Shown piece after piece: positions 25,625 through 33,953 of a stretch of DNA of 49,690 nt. This DNA is from Oligoflexales bacterium (GTDB lineage: Bacteria > Bdellovibrionota_B > Oligoflexia > Oligoflexales > RGVZ01), in the NCBI GenBank assembly GCA_947445775.1, contig CANFEB010000016.1:1-49690 (forward strand), in the 5' to 3' direction. The notes beneath the pieces are model-generated. The model saw nothing but the letters and a program-made list of their open reading frames with translations. It ran no database searches and was not told where the DNA came from. The stretch's first letter is position 1, and the number at the start of each line of letters is the position of its first letter. A program made the translations under genes and the position numbers.

Positions 25625-26496
25625 AATCGCCCCAGGATCTCGCGCATCTTATTAATCTCGGCCAAAGTCTCGGCCTCAATCCCTGGGGGCAAATCTCCGT
25701 CCTCTGCCAATTCTTCAATGGCTGCGATGGAATCCTCCAGCAAGGCACGTCCTTCGGGAATGCGATTCATGCGGATCAAAATTTCAGCCTTGGCGCGATG
25801 ATTGGAATACATGTCGGCGCCGGTATATTCATTGGCCGGATGGCTTGGGCTGGCAAGAGCCAAATTGATCATCTCCATAGCCTTGTCCAAGGATGGCAGG
25901 GCAGGATGAACCATGTTGGACATCGGAGACGCAGCGATCCCGGCTATCGTCCGGAAGATTCCGCCGCCGGTGATCCTTGGATCGGCACCCAGATCAGGAC
26001 GCAAGTTCATGTCACTGGTCACAAATGTATTGAAGTAGTTTTTGAAATAGCTGCCGACACTGATTAATTGCAATGGGGTTGCGGATTCAACCCACAGCGC
26101 CGAACACATTAGCTTCATGTAGTGATAGATATCAGTGGCCTCGGAAATTTCAGCTAGATGCTCGATGACTTCACGGCATTCGCCAAAAATCGGGTTGCGT
26201 TCGTAATGGTTGCTATCCAGCAATAGAAATTCCCCCTCAAAGATATTGAGGGAACTGATGCGATGAACGATGTGAATGAGGTCTTGACCACTGGCTCCCT
26301 TGAGGAGCTTTCGGTATTCAGCCAAAGCGAGGTGAACCGTATTTCGGCCTTCGCCGCGGCGTTGGTAAAGATCTTCAGCATCGCCGCTCAGAGCCTGAAC
26401 AGGAGCCAGACTAGAAGTAGCAAAAGAAAGGTTTGAAGCAGCAAGAGAAAGGATCAATGAGGACACAAAAAAAACTCGGGACAGCCTGGTCACCAT
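25621..26496 (-). CDS. Secreted helical protein of unknown function
   Basis: The product of about 291 residues has a signal peptide (FFVSSLILSLAASNLSFATSS) and an otherwise helical sequence. The C-terminal 70 residues resemble a TPR pair (KAEILIRMNRIPEGRALLEDSIAAIEEL). I start at ATG 26496 with GGAGAA eight bases upstream; a GTG at 26511 is in frame. It is the first gene of the three-gene exported set and is preceded by an AT-rich segment. No family is recognised. Confidence 0.68.
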   Translation of the reverse strand: MVTRLSRVFFVSSLILSLAASNLSFATSSLAPVQALSGDAEDLYQRRGEGRNTVHLALAEYRKLLKGASGQDLIHIVHRISSLNIFEGEFLLLDSNHYERNPIFGECREVIEHLAEISEATDIYHYMKLMCSALWVESATPLQLISVGSYFKNYFNTFVTSDMNLRPDLGADPRITGGGIFRTIAGIAASPMSNMVHPALPSLDKAMEMINLALASPSHPANEYTGADMYSNHRAKAEILIRMNRIPEGRALLEDSIAAIEELAEDGDLPPGIEAETLAEINKMREILGRL

Positions 26497-26540
26497 TATA
26501 GGATTCTCCACCGTCAGCGGCTGCTAAAGATTGATGTTAA

Positions 26541-26576
26541 ATAAAAAATTATAAATGACTATTTATAATAGGCTAA
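26541..26576 (-). promoter_or_regulatory. AT-rich candidate promoter for the three-gene exported operon
   Basis: On the minus strand a perfect TATAAT lies at 26548-26553 within a strongly AT-rich tract; the -35 region (near TTAGCC) is poor. A second TATAAA-like box lies just upstream. Placed about 50 bases before the first start codon. Confidence 0.38.
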
Positions 26577-26599
26577 TCGAAGATTTACCGGACCACAAG

Positions 26600-27562
26600 T
26601 CACCCCGGATTTTTAGTCGCCGTCATGTCCAAGATCATCCGATAGAGCGCCTTGCGGTTAACACCACCCTCTGCCGCCTGCTGGCTCAATGCCTGGAGGA
26701 TATCTTTCGTGGACACCCCCTGATCCAGGAGACCTTCAATAGCCCGGTCCAATGGAACTGCATCCCCTGATAATCCCAAGCCACGAGACGCGCCGCTCTT
26801 GGCGGAACGAACATCCACCATCACCGATGCCTCACCGAGCATGGTTTCGTGGGCGGTGGCCCAGGCAACAGCATCCTCGATGGTGCCAGTGAAAATTTCC
26901 TCGTGGAGTTTGGTCAACTCCCGGCCAACGGCAACGCGTGCGCCCGGCAATTCCTCGGCGATCGCTCCGAGGGTTTTTTCCAGGCGCCGGGTTGATTCAT
27001 AAAAAACAACCGATGCCGAGGCAGCGATCCAACTTTTCACCTCTGCGTGCAAGGCTTTGGATTTGGTCGGGGGAAACCCCGTAAACAAAAGGCGATCCGT
27101 CGGCAAACCCGAGGCCGAAGCTAGGGCCAACATGGCCGACGGACCCGGAACTGGATGAACTGAAATCCCGGCGGCCCGCGCGGCCTCTACCAATCTAAAT
27201 CCAGGATCTGAAATGCACGGGGTCCCGGCATCTGAAACCAAGGCCAACACTTCACTGCGTTCAGTGATACGCGCGATCAGCCGGGCGGCCTGATGCTCTT
27301 CATTGTGATCGTGATAGGCGACTAGATTGGGCGATCCCATGACGATGCCCCGCGTCGCCAGAAATTCAGCCTGGGACTGCTGCAAATGCGTCAGCAACTT
27401 TCGTGTGGTTCGCGTGTCTTCTGCAGCAATGACATCTGCCGTCGCCAGAGTCCGGATCGCCCGCTCACTGATGTCACCAAGATTTCCAATCGGCGTGGCC
27501 ACGACAAACACGACAGGGCCGCAAACGGGCTCAGATTGACGTTCTGATTTTTTTTTGGCCAT
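26600..27562 (-). CDS. rsmI: 16S rRNA 2'-O-ribose C1402 methyltransferase RsmI
   Basis: The 320-residue protein has the tetrapyrrole-methylase fold with RsmI motifs: VVATPIGNLGDISERA, AEDTRTTRKLL, YHDHNE, LVSDAGTPCISDPG, PVPGPSA, FTGFPP and FYESTRRL with ELTKLHEE. It methylates the ribose of C1402 in 16S rRNA using SAM. The C-terminal helical module (LLDQGVSTKDILQALSQQAA) is present. ATG at 27562 with GGAG five bases upstream. Length is slightly above the usual 280-300. It is transcribed away from the 6S RNA gene. Confidence 0.95.
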   Translation of the reverse strand: MAKKKSERQSEPVCGPVVFVVATPIGNLGDISERAIRTLATADVIAAEDTRTTRKLLTHLQQSQAEFLATRGIVMGSPNLVAYHDHNEEHQAARLIARITERSEVLALVSDAGTPCISDPGFRLVEAARAAGISVHPVPGPSAMLALASASGLPTDRLLFTGFPPTKSKALHAEVKSWIAASASVVFYESTRRLEKTLGAIAEELPGARVAVGRELTKLHEEIFTGTIEDAVAWATAHETMLGEASVMVDVRSAKSGASRGLGLSGDAVPLDRAIEGLLDQGVSTKDILQALSQQAAEGGVNRKALYRMILDMTATKNPG

Positions 27563-27712
27563 GCCGACTCCGCCTAATGACCATTAAAAGTAGCATCTGG
27601 CACACGCTTTGCAAACCAACGGGGGAAAACGTTGATGACGCCCTCCTGCTCGCGGAAGGCCGAAAAAGTTTCGTTTCTTCCACGGTTTTCGAGATACCCG
27701 AATGCGAGTTTC

Positions 27713-27721
27713 TGATATGAT
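27713..27721 (+). promoter_or_regulatory. Extended -10 promoter of 6S RNA
   Basis: TGATATGAT combines a TG extension (27713-27714) with TATGAT at 27716-27721, five to seven bases before the predicted RNA 5' end. No good -35 is seen, as is tolerated for extended -10 promoters. Confidence 0.6.
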
Positions 27722-27725
27722 TAAA

Positions 27726-27910
27726 AGTGTTCGCGGCGGTTGGTTGTTGATGTGCAGGAGAACCGATTCATACATAAAGGGAGCCAGAACCTTCACCGGT
27801 GTGCAAGCCCCCCGCTTCGCGCGTTAGGGGGAAGCCTGAAGGGGAAGTCGATGGCACCCACCTTAACTTGGTGGGTTCCCCTTGCCTCAGTGACTGCCGT
27901 CGCGGGCACT
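27726..27910 (+). ncRNA. ssrS: 6S RNA
   Basis: This 185-base segment folds like 6S RNA, the RNA that mimics an open promoter and sequesters sigma-70 RNA polymerase in slow growth. Its ends form a 15-bp closing stem (27726-27740 with 27896-27910, using several G-T pairs). An apical hairpin has CCCCC at 27809-27813 and GGGGG at 27827-27831, followed at once by AAGCC as in E. coli. The 3' strand of the central bubble holds a hairpin, CCCACC/GGTGGG at 27857-27875, flanked by GGGGAA/TTCCCC, matching the position of the E. coli CACCTTGAAC hairpin. Length is nearly identical to the E. coli RNA (about 184). An extended -10 lies just upstream. Called from manual folding and remembered similarity, not a covariance search. 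Confidence 0.83.
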
Positions 27911-28119
27911 CCTCCAATGAGCTGACAAATCGAACGTTACTTGAAGCCATGGGCGCATGGACAGCAGATCCCACCGCAAGCCACTTTTATTCGGCAATTT
28001 TAATTTCAAAAATTGGAATGAGGGCGAACATTGTAATGAAAATAATAGTGATCCGCATATAAGTTGCATTAACTTGGACTGCTTTTTTTAATCACATCAA
28101 TATAAATATGCTGGCCCTA

Positions 28120-28148
28120 TCAATATTATTTTTATGGATTTTTATGAT
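28120..28148 (+). promoter_or_regulatory. Candidate promoter of the aminotransferase gene
   Basis: TATGAT at 28143-28148 with TCAATA 17 bases upstream (28120-28125), in the AT-rich 273-base gap (27911-28183) between 6S RNA and the aminotransferase. The rest of the gap has a weak hairpin (AAGTT/AACTT at 28061-28075) before a T-run, and no other feature I can support. Confidence 0.33.
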
Positions 28149-28183
28149 TGCAACATGCCGGATTCACGGGCTAAATCAACACA

Positions 28184-29356
28184 ATGGAACGCTTATTTTC
28201 AAGTCGAATCGCCGCCCTGTCACCCTCCCCCACACTTGCCCTGAACAGCAAGGCTGCGGAACTGGTGGCCAGCGGCAAAAAAATCTTTAATTTCGCTGTT
28301 GGCGAGCCGGATTTTCCGACGCCTCAGGCTGTTGTCGATATTGCCATCGACAGCCTGCGCCGCGGCCGAACCCGTTATGGTGCCTCCGGGGGCGGAAAAC
28401 CGTTGCGGGATGCCATCGCGGCCAAACTGCGGCGAGACAACAACCTGGACTTTTCCATCGACGAAATTGTCTGCGGCATCGGCGCCAAAGAAATCCTATT
28501 TCATGTTTTTTTAGCACTACTCAACGACGGCGATGAGGTCTTGCTGCCTGCCCCCTACTGGGTCAGCTATGGGGACCAAATCCGTGCAGCTGGGGCAGTT
28601 CCAGTAACCGTCGCGCCCCCCGCCAGCCTGACAGATCCTAATGGCGAGGCGATCGATTTTGCTGGATTAGAAAGCGCCATCACGCCACACACGCGCGCCA
28701 TCGTCATCAACTCCCCAAACAATCCATCTGGCTACATGCTTGACCACGCTGAACTGACCACCCTTGCAGCATTCGCCCGCAAGCATAAAATTTGGGTCAT
28801 CGCCGACGAGATCTATGAGTATATGGACTTTGAACGCCCGCATACCTCACTGCTGTCTCTGCACCCTGATTTGCGCTCCCAATTTATCCTGATCAACGGC
28901 CTGTCGAAAGGCTTTGCCATGACCGGCTGGCGCGTTGGCTATGCCGCAGGCCCGAAAGACGTGATGGATATGGTCAGAAATCTCGAGAGCCACTCGTCAA
29001 CATGCATCCCTGGATTTATCGAGGACGCGGCCACTTATGCATTGAATGAAGGGCGCGCCCTCATGGCCCCAGCCATCAAAACACTCGACCGCCGCCGAAA
29101 ATTAACCATGATGGCCTTGGATGGATTCAAATTTGCGCGTCCCGACGGCGCGTTTTATATTTTTCTAGATGTGCGCGACATAAGCCGAGGTCGAAGCACC
29201 CTAGAAATCTCGGCGCAGTTACTCAATGACGGGGTTGCCGTTGTCCCAGGCGAAGCCTTCGGCGTACCCGGATTTCTGCGCATCAGTTACACCCTTGGCG
29301 AACAAGAATTATTGGCAGGCCTTGAGCGGATTAAAACGTTTTTGCTCCAGCCCTGA
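28184..29356 (+). CDS. Class I PLP aminotransferase (aspartate aminotransferase type)
   Basis: The 390-residue fold-type I enzyme shows the aspartate aminotransferase Ib (AspB) signatures: NFAVGEPDFPTP, Y-G-A-S-G-G-G-K-P-L-R near residue 67, NSPNNPSG, ADEIYEYM, PLP-Lys in NGLSKGFAMTGWRVGY and the C-terminal Arg in FLRISY. It transfers amino groups between aspartate or related amino acids and 2-oxoglutarate. No clear Shine-Dalgarno precedes ATG 28184, so a short or unstructured leader is likely. pheS follows after 34 bases, so the enzyme may be co-transcribed with the phenylalanyl-tRNA synthetase genes. Prephenate or aromatic substrates cannot be excluded. Confidence 0.9.
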   Translation: MERLFSSRIAALSPSPTLALNSKAAELVASGKKIFNFAVGEPDFPTPQAVVDIAIDSLRRGRTRYGASGGGKPLRDAIAAKLRRDNNLDFSIDEIVCGIGAKEILFHVFLALLNDGDEVLLPAPYWVSYGDQIRAAGAVPVTVAPPASLTDPNGEAIDFAGLESAITPHTRAIVINSPNNPSGYMLDHAELTTLAAFARKHKIWVIADEIYEYMDFERPHTSLLSLHPDLRSQFILINGLSKGFAMTGWRVGYAAGPKDVMDMVRNLESHSSTCIPGFIEDAATYALNEGRALMAPAIKTLDRRRKLTMMALDGFKFARPDGAFYIFLDVRDISRGRSTLEISAQLLNDGVAVVPGEAFGVPGFLRISYTLGEQELLAGLERIKTFLLQP

Positions 29357-29390
29357 CACACGCGGTTTTTTACATCCGCACGAGGACCCG

Positions 29391-30530
29391 ATGAATCAAC
29401 CAACTCAGCCAAATCAGCCAAATCAACCAAATCAGCCAGCTCAACCCATGAATACCGTTAGTATGCGCGAAGCCGCCGAGGCCGTGCGCAAACAATTTTC
29501 TGCGGACCATGGGAAAACTGCAGCCAATCCGTCGCCACGTGCCGTCGAGGAACTACGGTTGGCGTTTCTTGGGCGTAAGGGCCGCGTGCAGGAACTCACG
29601 GAAGGGCTGCGTCACGTCCCAAAGGAAGATCGTCCCGAATCAGGAAAAATCGTCAACTCCCTGCGCCAGGAAGTTGATGCCGCTGTGACGGTTTTGCAGG
29701 AGAGCGCCAAATCCTGGATTTTAAATGAACGCCTGAACATTCCACAGGTGGACGTCAGCCTGCCCGTTGATGACACGACGCCTGTCGGGGCCCTGCATCC
29801 CGTGACACTGATGCGCCGCATTTTGATCCGGGAATTTCGCCGGCTCGGATTTACAATTTACGACGGCCCGGAAATCGATTTCGATTTTTATAATTTTACG
29901 GCTTTAAATATCCCCGAGTCTCATCCTGCCCGAGACATGCAAGATACATTTTACGTCGCACCGGCTTCTCCGGGGGCTTTTAGTGGCGAAAAAATGCTGC
30001 TTAGAACCCAAACGTCCAACATCCAGATCCATGCCATGCTGGCGAATAAACCACCACTGCGCATCATTGCGCCGGGACGGGTCTTTCGTTGCGATTCCGA
30101 CATCACCCATACGCCGATGTTTCACCAGATAGAGGGCTTCGTGGTCGACAAGGGCATCACCTTTGCTAACCTGAAGGCCACGATCGACACCTTTCTGAAG
30201 GCAATCTATGGCAGCGATCTGAAAACGCGGTTTCGCCCGAGTTTCTTCCCGTTTGTGGAACCAGGAGCCGAGTTTGACGTCCAGTGCACCATTTGTACTG
30301 GTAAGGGTTGCCGGGTCTGCAAGAACACCGGCTGGCTGGAAGTCGGCGGCTGCGGAATGATTCACCCAAAAGTGTTCGAGGCAGTCCATTACGATAGCGA
30401 AGAATATTCTGGTTTTGCTTTCGGATTCGGCATCGACCGGATGGCGATGCTGAAATATGCGCTGCCTGATTTAAGGCAGTTATTTGACGGCGACTACGAC
30501 TTCATCGGCCAATTTCCGATCCAAGCATAA
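29391..30530 (+). CDS. pheS: Phenylalanyl-tRNA synthetase alpha chain
   Basis: The 379-residue class II catalytic subunit activates phenylalanine and charges tRNA-Phe as an alpha2-beta2 complex with PheT. Motif 2 (RVFRCDSDITHTPMFHQIEG), the zinc-like CTICTGKGCRVC region, and motif 3 (FGFGIDRMAMLKY) are present, as is the N-terminal coiled coil (from about residue 20) that binds tRNA. The first 19 residues are an extra low-complexity Gln-Pro-Asn tail. ATG at 29391 has GAGG five bases upstream; ATG at 29448 would remove the tail but has no ribosome site. It lies 13 bases from pheT. Confidence 0.96.
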   Translation: MNQPTQPNQPNQPNQPAQPMNTVSMREAAEAVRKQFSADHGKTAANPSPRAVEELRLAFLGRKGRVQELTEGLRHVPKEDRPESGKIVNSLRQEVDAAVTVLQESAKSWILNERLNIPQVDVSLPVDDTTPVGALHPVTLMRRILIREFRRLGFTIYDGPEIDFDFYNFTALNIPESHPARDMQDTFYVAPASPGAFSGEKMLLRTQTSNIQIHAMLANKPPLRIIAPGRVFRCDSDITHTPMFHQIEGFVVDKGITFANLKATIDTFLKAIYGSDLKTRFRPSFFPFVEPGAEFDVQCTICTGKGCRVCKNTGWLEVGGCGMIHPKVFEAVHYDSEEYSGFAFGFGIDRMAMLKYALPDLRQLFDGDYDFIGQFPIQA

Positions 30531-30543
30531 GAGGTTATCCCCC

Positions 30544-33099
30544 GTGAGAATTTCGCGCGAATGGCTTGAGCAATATATTGACCTGACCGGGATCACCGAC
30601 AGCTCCTTGGCTGATGCTTTGACGGGCATTGGTCTGGAAGTTGAACTCATCGAACGGGTCTCGGCTGTTCCTGCGGGAGTCGTTGTGGGCTGCATCATCC
30701 AGGCCGTCCCCCATCCAAACGCCGACTCCTTGCGGCTATGCCAGGTCGATGTTGGACCGTTGGGAAAAGGCGCAAATTTACAAATCGTCTGCGGAGCGCC
30801 AAATGCCCGCGAAGGAATCCACGTGGCAGTCGCCATGGTGGGGGCAGAACTTCCGGGAGATTTTAAAATCAAAGAAGCAAAAATTCGCGGTGAAAAATCC
30901 TTCGGCATGATGTGCAGTGAAAAGGAACTCGGCATCTCTGACGACCATGAAAGCATCATCGAACTCAAAGGCGAGCACGCTCTGGGCACCCCGGTTGGCA
31001 CAGCCATGGGTGTGGACGACATGGTGATGACCCTCAACGTGACGCCCAACCGTGCCGATTGTTTGAGCTATATTGGCGTGGCCCGGGATTTATCCGCAAA
31101 AATTCACCGGAAATTGAAATTGCCTGCACTGCCGCAAGTGCCCGATGTAAAATCCCAGCCGGATTCTTTCAAGGCTGCGATTGAAACAGAATCTGCTGGC
31201 CGCCGTTTTTGCGGAATAAAAGTCGACGGCGTCAAAGCTGCTATGTCTCCGGCTTGGATGCAACAACGTCTCCTTGCAGCGGGCATGCGGCCCATCAATG
31301 CTATTGTCGACACCACCAATTACGTCATGTTGGAGTATGGACAACCAGTCCATGCATACGATGAACGTCATGTTTCTGGAAAAACCCTGACGGCGCGCCT
31401 GGCCAAATCCGGCGAAATCCTGAAGACCCTCGACGGACAAGATCGGAAACTAGAAAATGGCGACATCGTCATTTGCGACGCCCAGCACATCATCGGCCTT
31501 GCCGGCATCATGGGTGGGGCCAATTCTGATGTGAAGGACGATACGTCAGCCGTGCTGATAGAAGTGGCACATTTCACGCCAAACGCAATTCGCACCACAT
31601 CCAAGCGCCTTGGTTTGCGCTCGGAAGCCTCCCAGCGTTTTGAACGCGGCGTGGACGTGCATAGACTCGGCGACGTCGCTTGGCGGGTCGGGGGGCTGCT
31701 TTGTGAGGTCTGCCCTGGCGCTAAAATCACCGGTACTTTAATTGATTTTTTTCCGCAGCCGCACCAAGAAAAATGTCGGCCGCGCACGGTTGCACTGCGC
31801 CTGGACCGAGCCCGCAAAACTTTGGCCATACCTGATTTGCGTGGCGATTTTGTGGAGACCACCCTGAGGGATTTGGGCCTCAAAATCATCAGGCAAACCG
31901 AGACTGAAATGGTCTTCGAAATTCCTGAATGGCGCCAAGACATCGAACGAGAAGCCGACTTGGTCGAAGAAATCGCGCGGATGGTCGGCTTCGAGACAAT
32001 CCCCTATGAACTCCCAGTTATGGCATTGGACACGACTCCGGAAGATCCAGGAATTGATTTTGCAGAGGACGCACGGATGCTGATGGCCCAGGCCGGCCTT
32101 CGCGAAACCATTAGTTTTCCTTTTATATCCCATGACGAATTCAAAAAGTTACGCATTCCGTCGGGACACGAACTTGCTCCGGCCGTTAGAATCGTTAATC
32201 CCCTCAGCGAAGAATTCGGACTCATGCAGACGACGTTGGTCGCGGGACTGCTGAAATGTGCCGCCAATAATGAACGCCACGGGCGGACGGGAGTCAGATT
32301 ATTTGAGTTTGGCAGGGCCTACCTTTCCAGTCAGCACGCTCTGGGTGCGGCAACCACACGTCATCTGACGGAGCGAGCCGCGGGCGAAAATGGCCGGCCC
32401 GTGGAAAAACCGGTCGTGGCCGGAATCATGACCCAGCCATGGACCAAAAAATCCTGGTCAGGCGAGGAACGCCACGCTGGATTTTTCGAGGCCAAACGCA
32501 TTGCCTGGCAATGGCTTTCAGCCCTTGGAGTTAAGGGCCTTGAGGCGGCTCCATTGGACGAGAAATCCGCTGCCATGCTGCCTTTTATGCATCCACGTGC
32601 CAGTTGCTTGATTTTGGCTTCGAACCTTCCCGACAAACATGGAAAACCCATCGTCCTCGGTTATGCCGGTGAGATTCACCCGGAAACTGCCGTGGCCTTT
32701 GACTTTGCCGCTGACCAGGCACCCGTTGCCTTTGAATTTGATTTCGACGCAGTCTTTGCTGCGGCCGATGCAGCTGCCGCCGCCATTGCAACCTCTACCA
32801 ATAAGATCCTTTTTAAGTTTCCTCCGTCTTCGCGCGATGTGGCTCTGCTAGTAAAAACTGGCGTGACCCACGATAACTTCACCAGGGCTTTCGCAGATTT
32901 CCCGAAGCGCAAAAACTTGAAGAGCTACCGCCTTTTTGACGTCTACGAGGGCGCGAATTTGCCGGCAGGGAAAAAAAGCATGGCCTATACCTTTGATTTT
33001 CAGTCATCAGAACGCACATTGACGGATACCGAAGTTGAACAGGAAGTCACTGCCCTTGTGGCGTGGCTAGCCCAAAATCTGGAGGCCCAGCAAAGATGA
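30544..33099 (+). CDS. pheT: Phenylalanyl-tRNA synthetase beta chain
   Basis: The 851-residue subunit has the standard domains: the tRNA-binding EMAP-like domain (residues about 40-155, GVVVGCIIQAVPHPNADSL), the B3/B4 editing region (about 205-385, including GIMGGANSDV), the B5 domain, the core, and the C-terminal FDX-ACB anticodon-binding domain (KFPPSSRDVALLV onward). Length is a little above the usual 790-800; an Ala-rich insert (FAAADAAAAAIA) precedes the ACB domain. The start is GTG at 30544 with AGAGG upstream. The stop overlaps the PpiC gene by four bases. Confidence 0.96.
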   Translation: MRISREWLEQYIDLTGITDSSLADALTGIGLEVELIERVSAVPAGVVVGCIIQAVPHPNADSLRLCQVDVGPLGKGANLQIVCGAPNAREGIHVAVAMVGAELPGDFKIKEAKIRGEKSFGMMCSEKELGISDDHESIIELKGEHALGTPVGTAMGVDDMVMTLNVTPNRADCLSYIGVARDLSAKIHRKLKLPALPQVPDVKSQPDSFKAAIETESAGRRFCGIKVDGVKAAMSPAWMQQRLLAAGMRPINAIVDTTNYVMLEYGQPVHAYDERHVSGKTLTARLAKSGEILKTLDGQDRKLENGDIVICDAQHIIGLAGIMGGANSDVKDDTSAVLIEVAHFTPNAIRTTSKRLGLRSEASQRFERGVDVHRLGDVAWRVGGLLCEVCPGAKITGTLIDFFPQPHQEKCRPRTVALRLDRARKTLAIPDLRGDFVETTLRDLGLKIIRQTETEMVFEIPEWRQDIEREADLVEEIARMVGFETIPYELPVMALDTTPEDPGIDFAEDARMLMAQAGLRETISFPFISHDEFKKLRIPSGHELAPAVRIVNPLSEEFGLMQTTLVAGLLKCAANNERHGRTGVRLFEFGRAYLSSQHALGAATTRHLTERAAGENGRPVEKPVVAGIMTQPWTKKSWSGEERHAGFFEAKRIAWQWLSALGVKGLEAAPLDEKSAAMLPFMHPRASCLILASNLPDKHGKPIVLGYAGEIHPETAVAFDFAADQAPVAFEFDFDAVFAAADAAAAAIATSTNKILFKFPPSSRDVALLVKTGVTHDNFTRAFADFPKRKNLKSYRLFDVYEGANLPAGKKSMAYTFDFQSSERTLTDTEVEQEVTALVAWLAQNLEAQQR

Positions 33100-33953
33100 A
33101 ACACAAGCCCTACTCGAATCGCTTCTCGAACAACGCGAAAAACCTCGTCAGCGTCAGTTTCACCATCGGTTTCACAGTCGCCCTCAGTTTAGTCGCGGGT
33201 TGCACCACCACGGAAGTCACGGCGCCAAAAACTTTTGCTGCGGAAAACCCCCTCGCTGATTCTGTCCTTGAGCGCGACGCCTTGGCGCGCCTTGACGACA
33301 TGGGTCCCAGTGGTACGGCCATGAAAAATAACGCCGTGCAGCGCAAGGCGTTTATTGAGGATTTACGCAGGACTAGAGCCCTGGCCGCAGACGCCGCAAA
33401 ATCCGGCATGGATAAAGACCCGCTCTTTACGCAACGCCTTGCAGCTCAGCGCGAACACATTTTGGCTTCCATGTACGTCGAGTCGTTTTTGAAGAAAAAC
33501 ACCAACGAGGCTACCCTGCGCAAATATTTCGCAAATAATCGCACCGCCTTCACAAAACACCAGCGCGGCGCATTTCACATCGTGACCCGGGAAGAATCGG
33601 CGGCTCGCGCGGCCATTTCTGCATTGCAGGAACCCAGCGCTGATTTGGAAATCCTCGTTAAAGAATTTTCACCGTCAGCCCCTGAAGGCGCAAAAAGTGG
33701 CGACCTCGGGACTTTTGAGCGCGGACAAATGCTTAAGCCAATTGAGGACGCCGTTTTTTCAACGAAGGTCGGCCAGGTATTCCCAACACCCGTCAAAACC
33801 GATTTTGGTTGGCATGCCATTTTAGTGACGAGGGAAATACCGCCGATAGACGTCAAATTTGAAGAAGTCCGGACCGAAGTCGAAAAGCGTTACCGTGCCG
33901 ATCTGCATCGCGAGTTTGTCAGTAAAGCGTCGACTCCCGGTTCGGCATTTTGA
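33096..33953 (+). CDS. PpiC-type peptidyl-prolyl isomerase lipoprotein
   Basis: The 285-residue protein has a signal peptide with lipobox LVAGC (Cys36), an N-terminal helical SurA-like region (about 50-150) and a parvulin/PpiC rotamase domain (about 155-265) with the conserved SGDLGTFERGQM, VFPTPVKTDFGWH. It should assist folding of outer-membrane or periplasmic proteins, being anchored by lipid. It overlaps pheT by four bases (ATGA) and the MFS gene by four, so the three are translationally coupled. Placing a periplasmic foldase in a tRNA-synthetase operon is unusual but seen in mixed housekeeping operons. Confidence 0.87.
   Translation: MKHKPYSNRFSNNAKNLVSVSFTIGFTVALSLVAGCTTTEVTAPKTFAAENPLADSVLERDALARLDDMGPSGTAMKNNAVQRKAFIEDLRRTRALAADAAKSGMDKDPLFTQRLAAQREHILASMYVESFLKKNTNEATLRKYFANNRTAFTKHQRGAFHIVTREESAARAAISALQEPSADLEILVKEFSPSAPEGAKSGDLGTFERGQMLKPIEDAVFSTKVGQVFPTPVKTDFGWHAILVTREIPPIDVKFEEVRTEVEKRYRADLHREFVSKASTPGSAF

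Noticed and set aside
27740-28062. Short open frames across 27740-28062
   Set aside because: They cross the conserved stems of the 6S RNA and have no coding signature.
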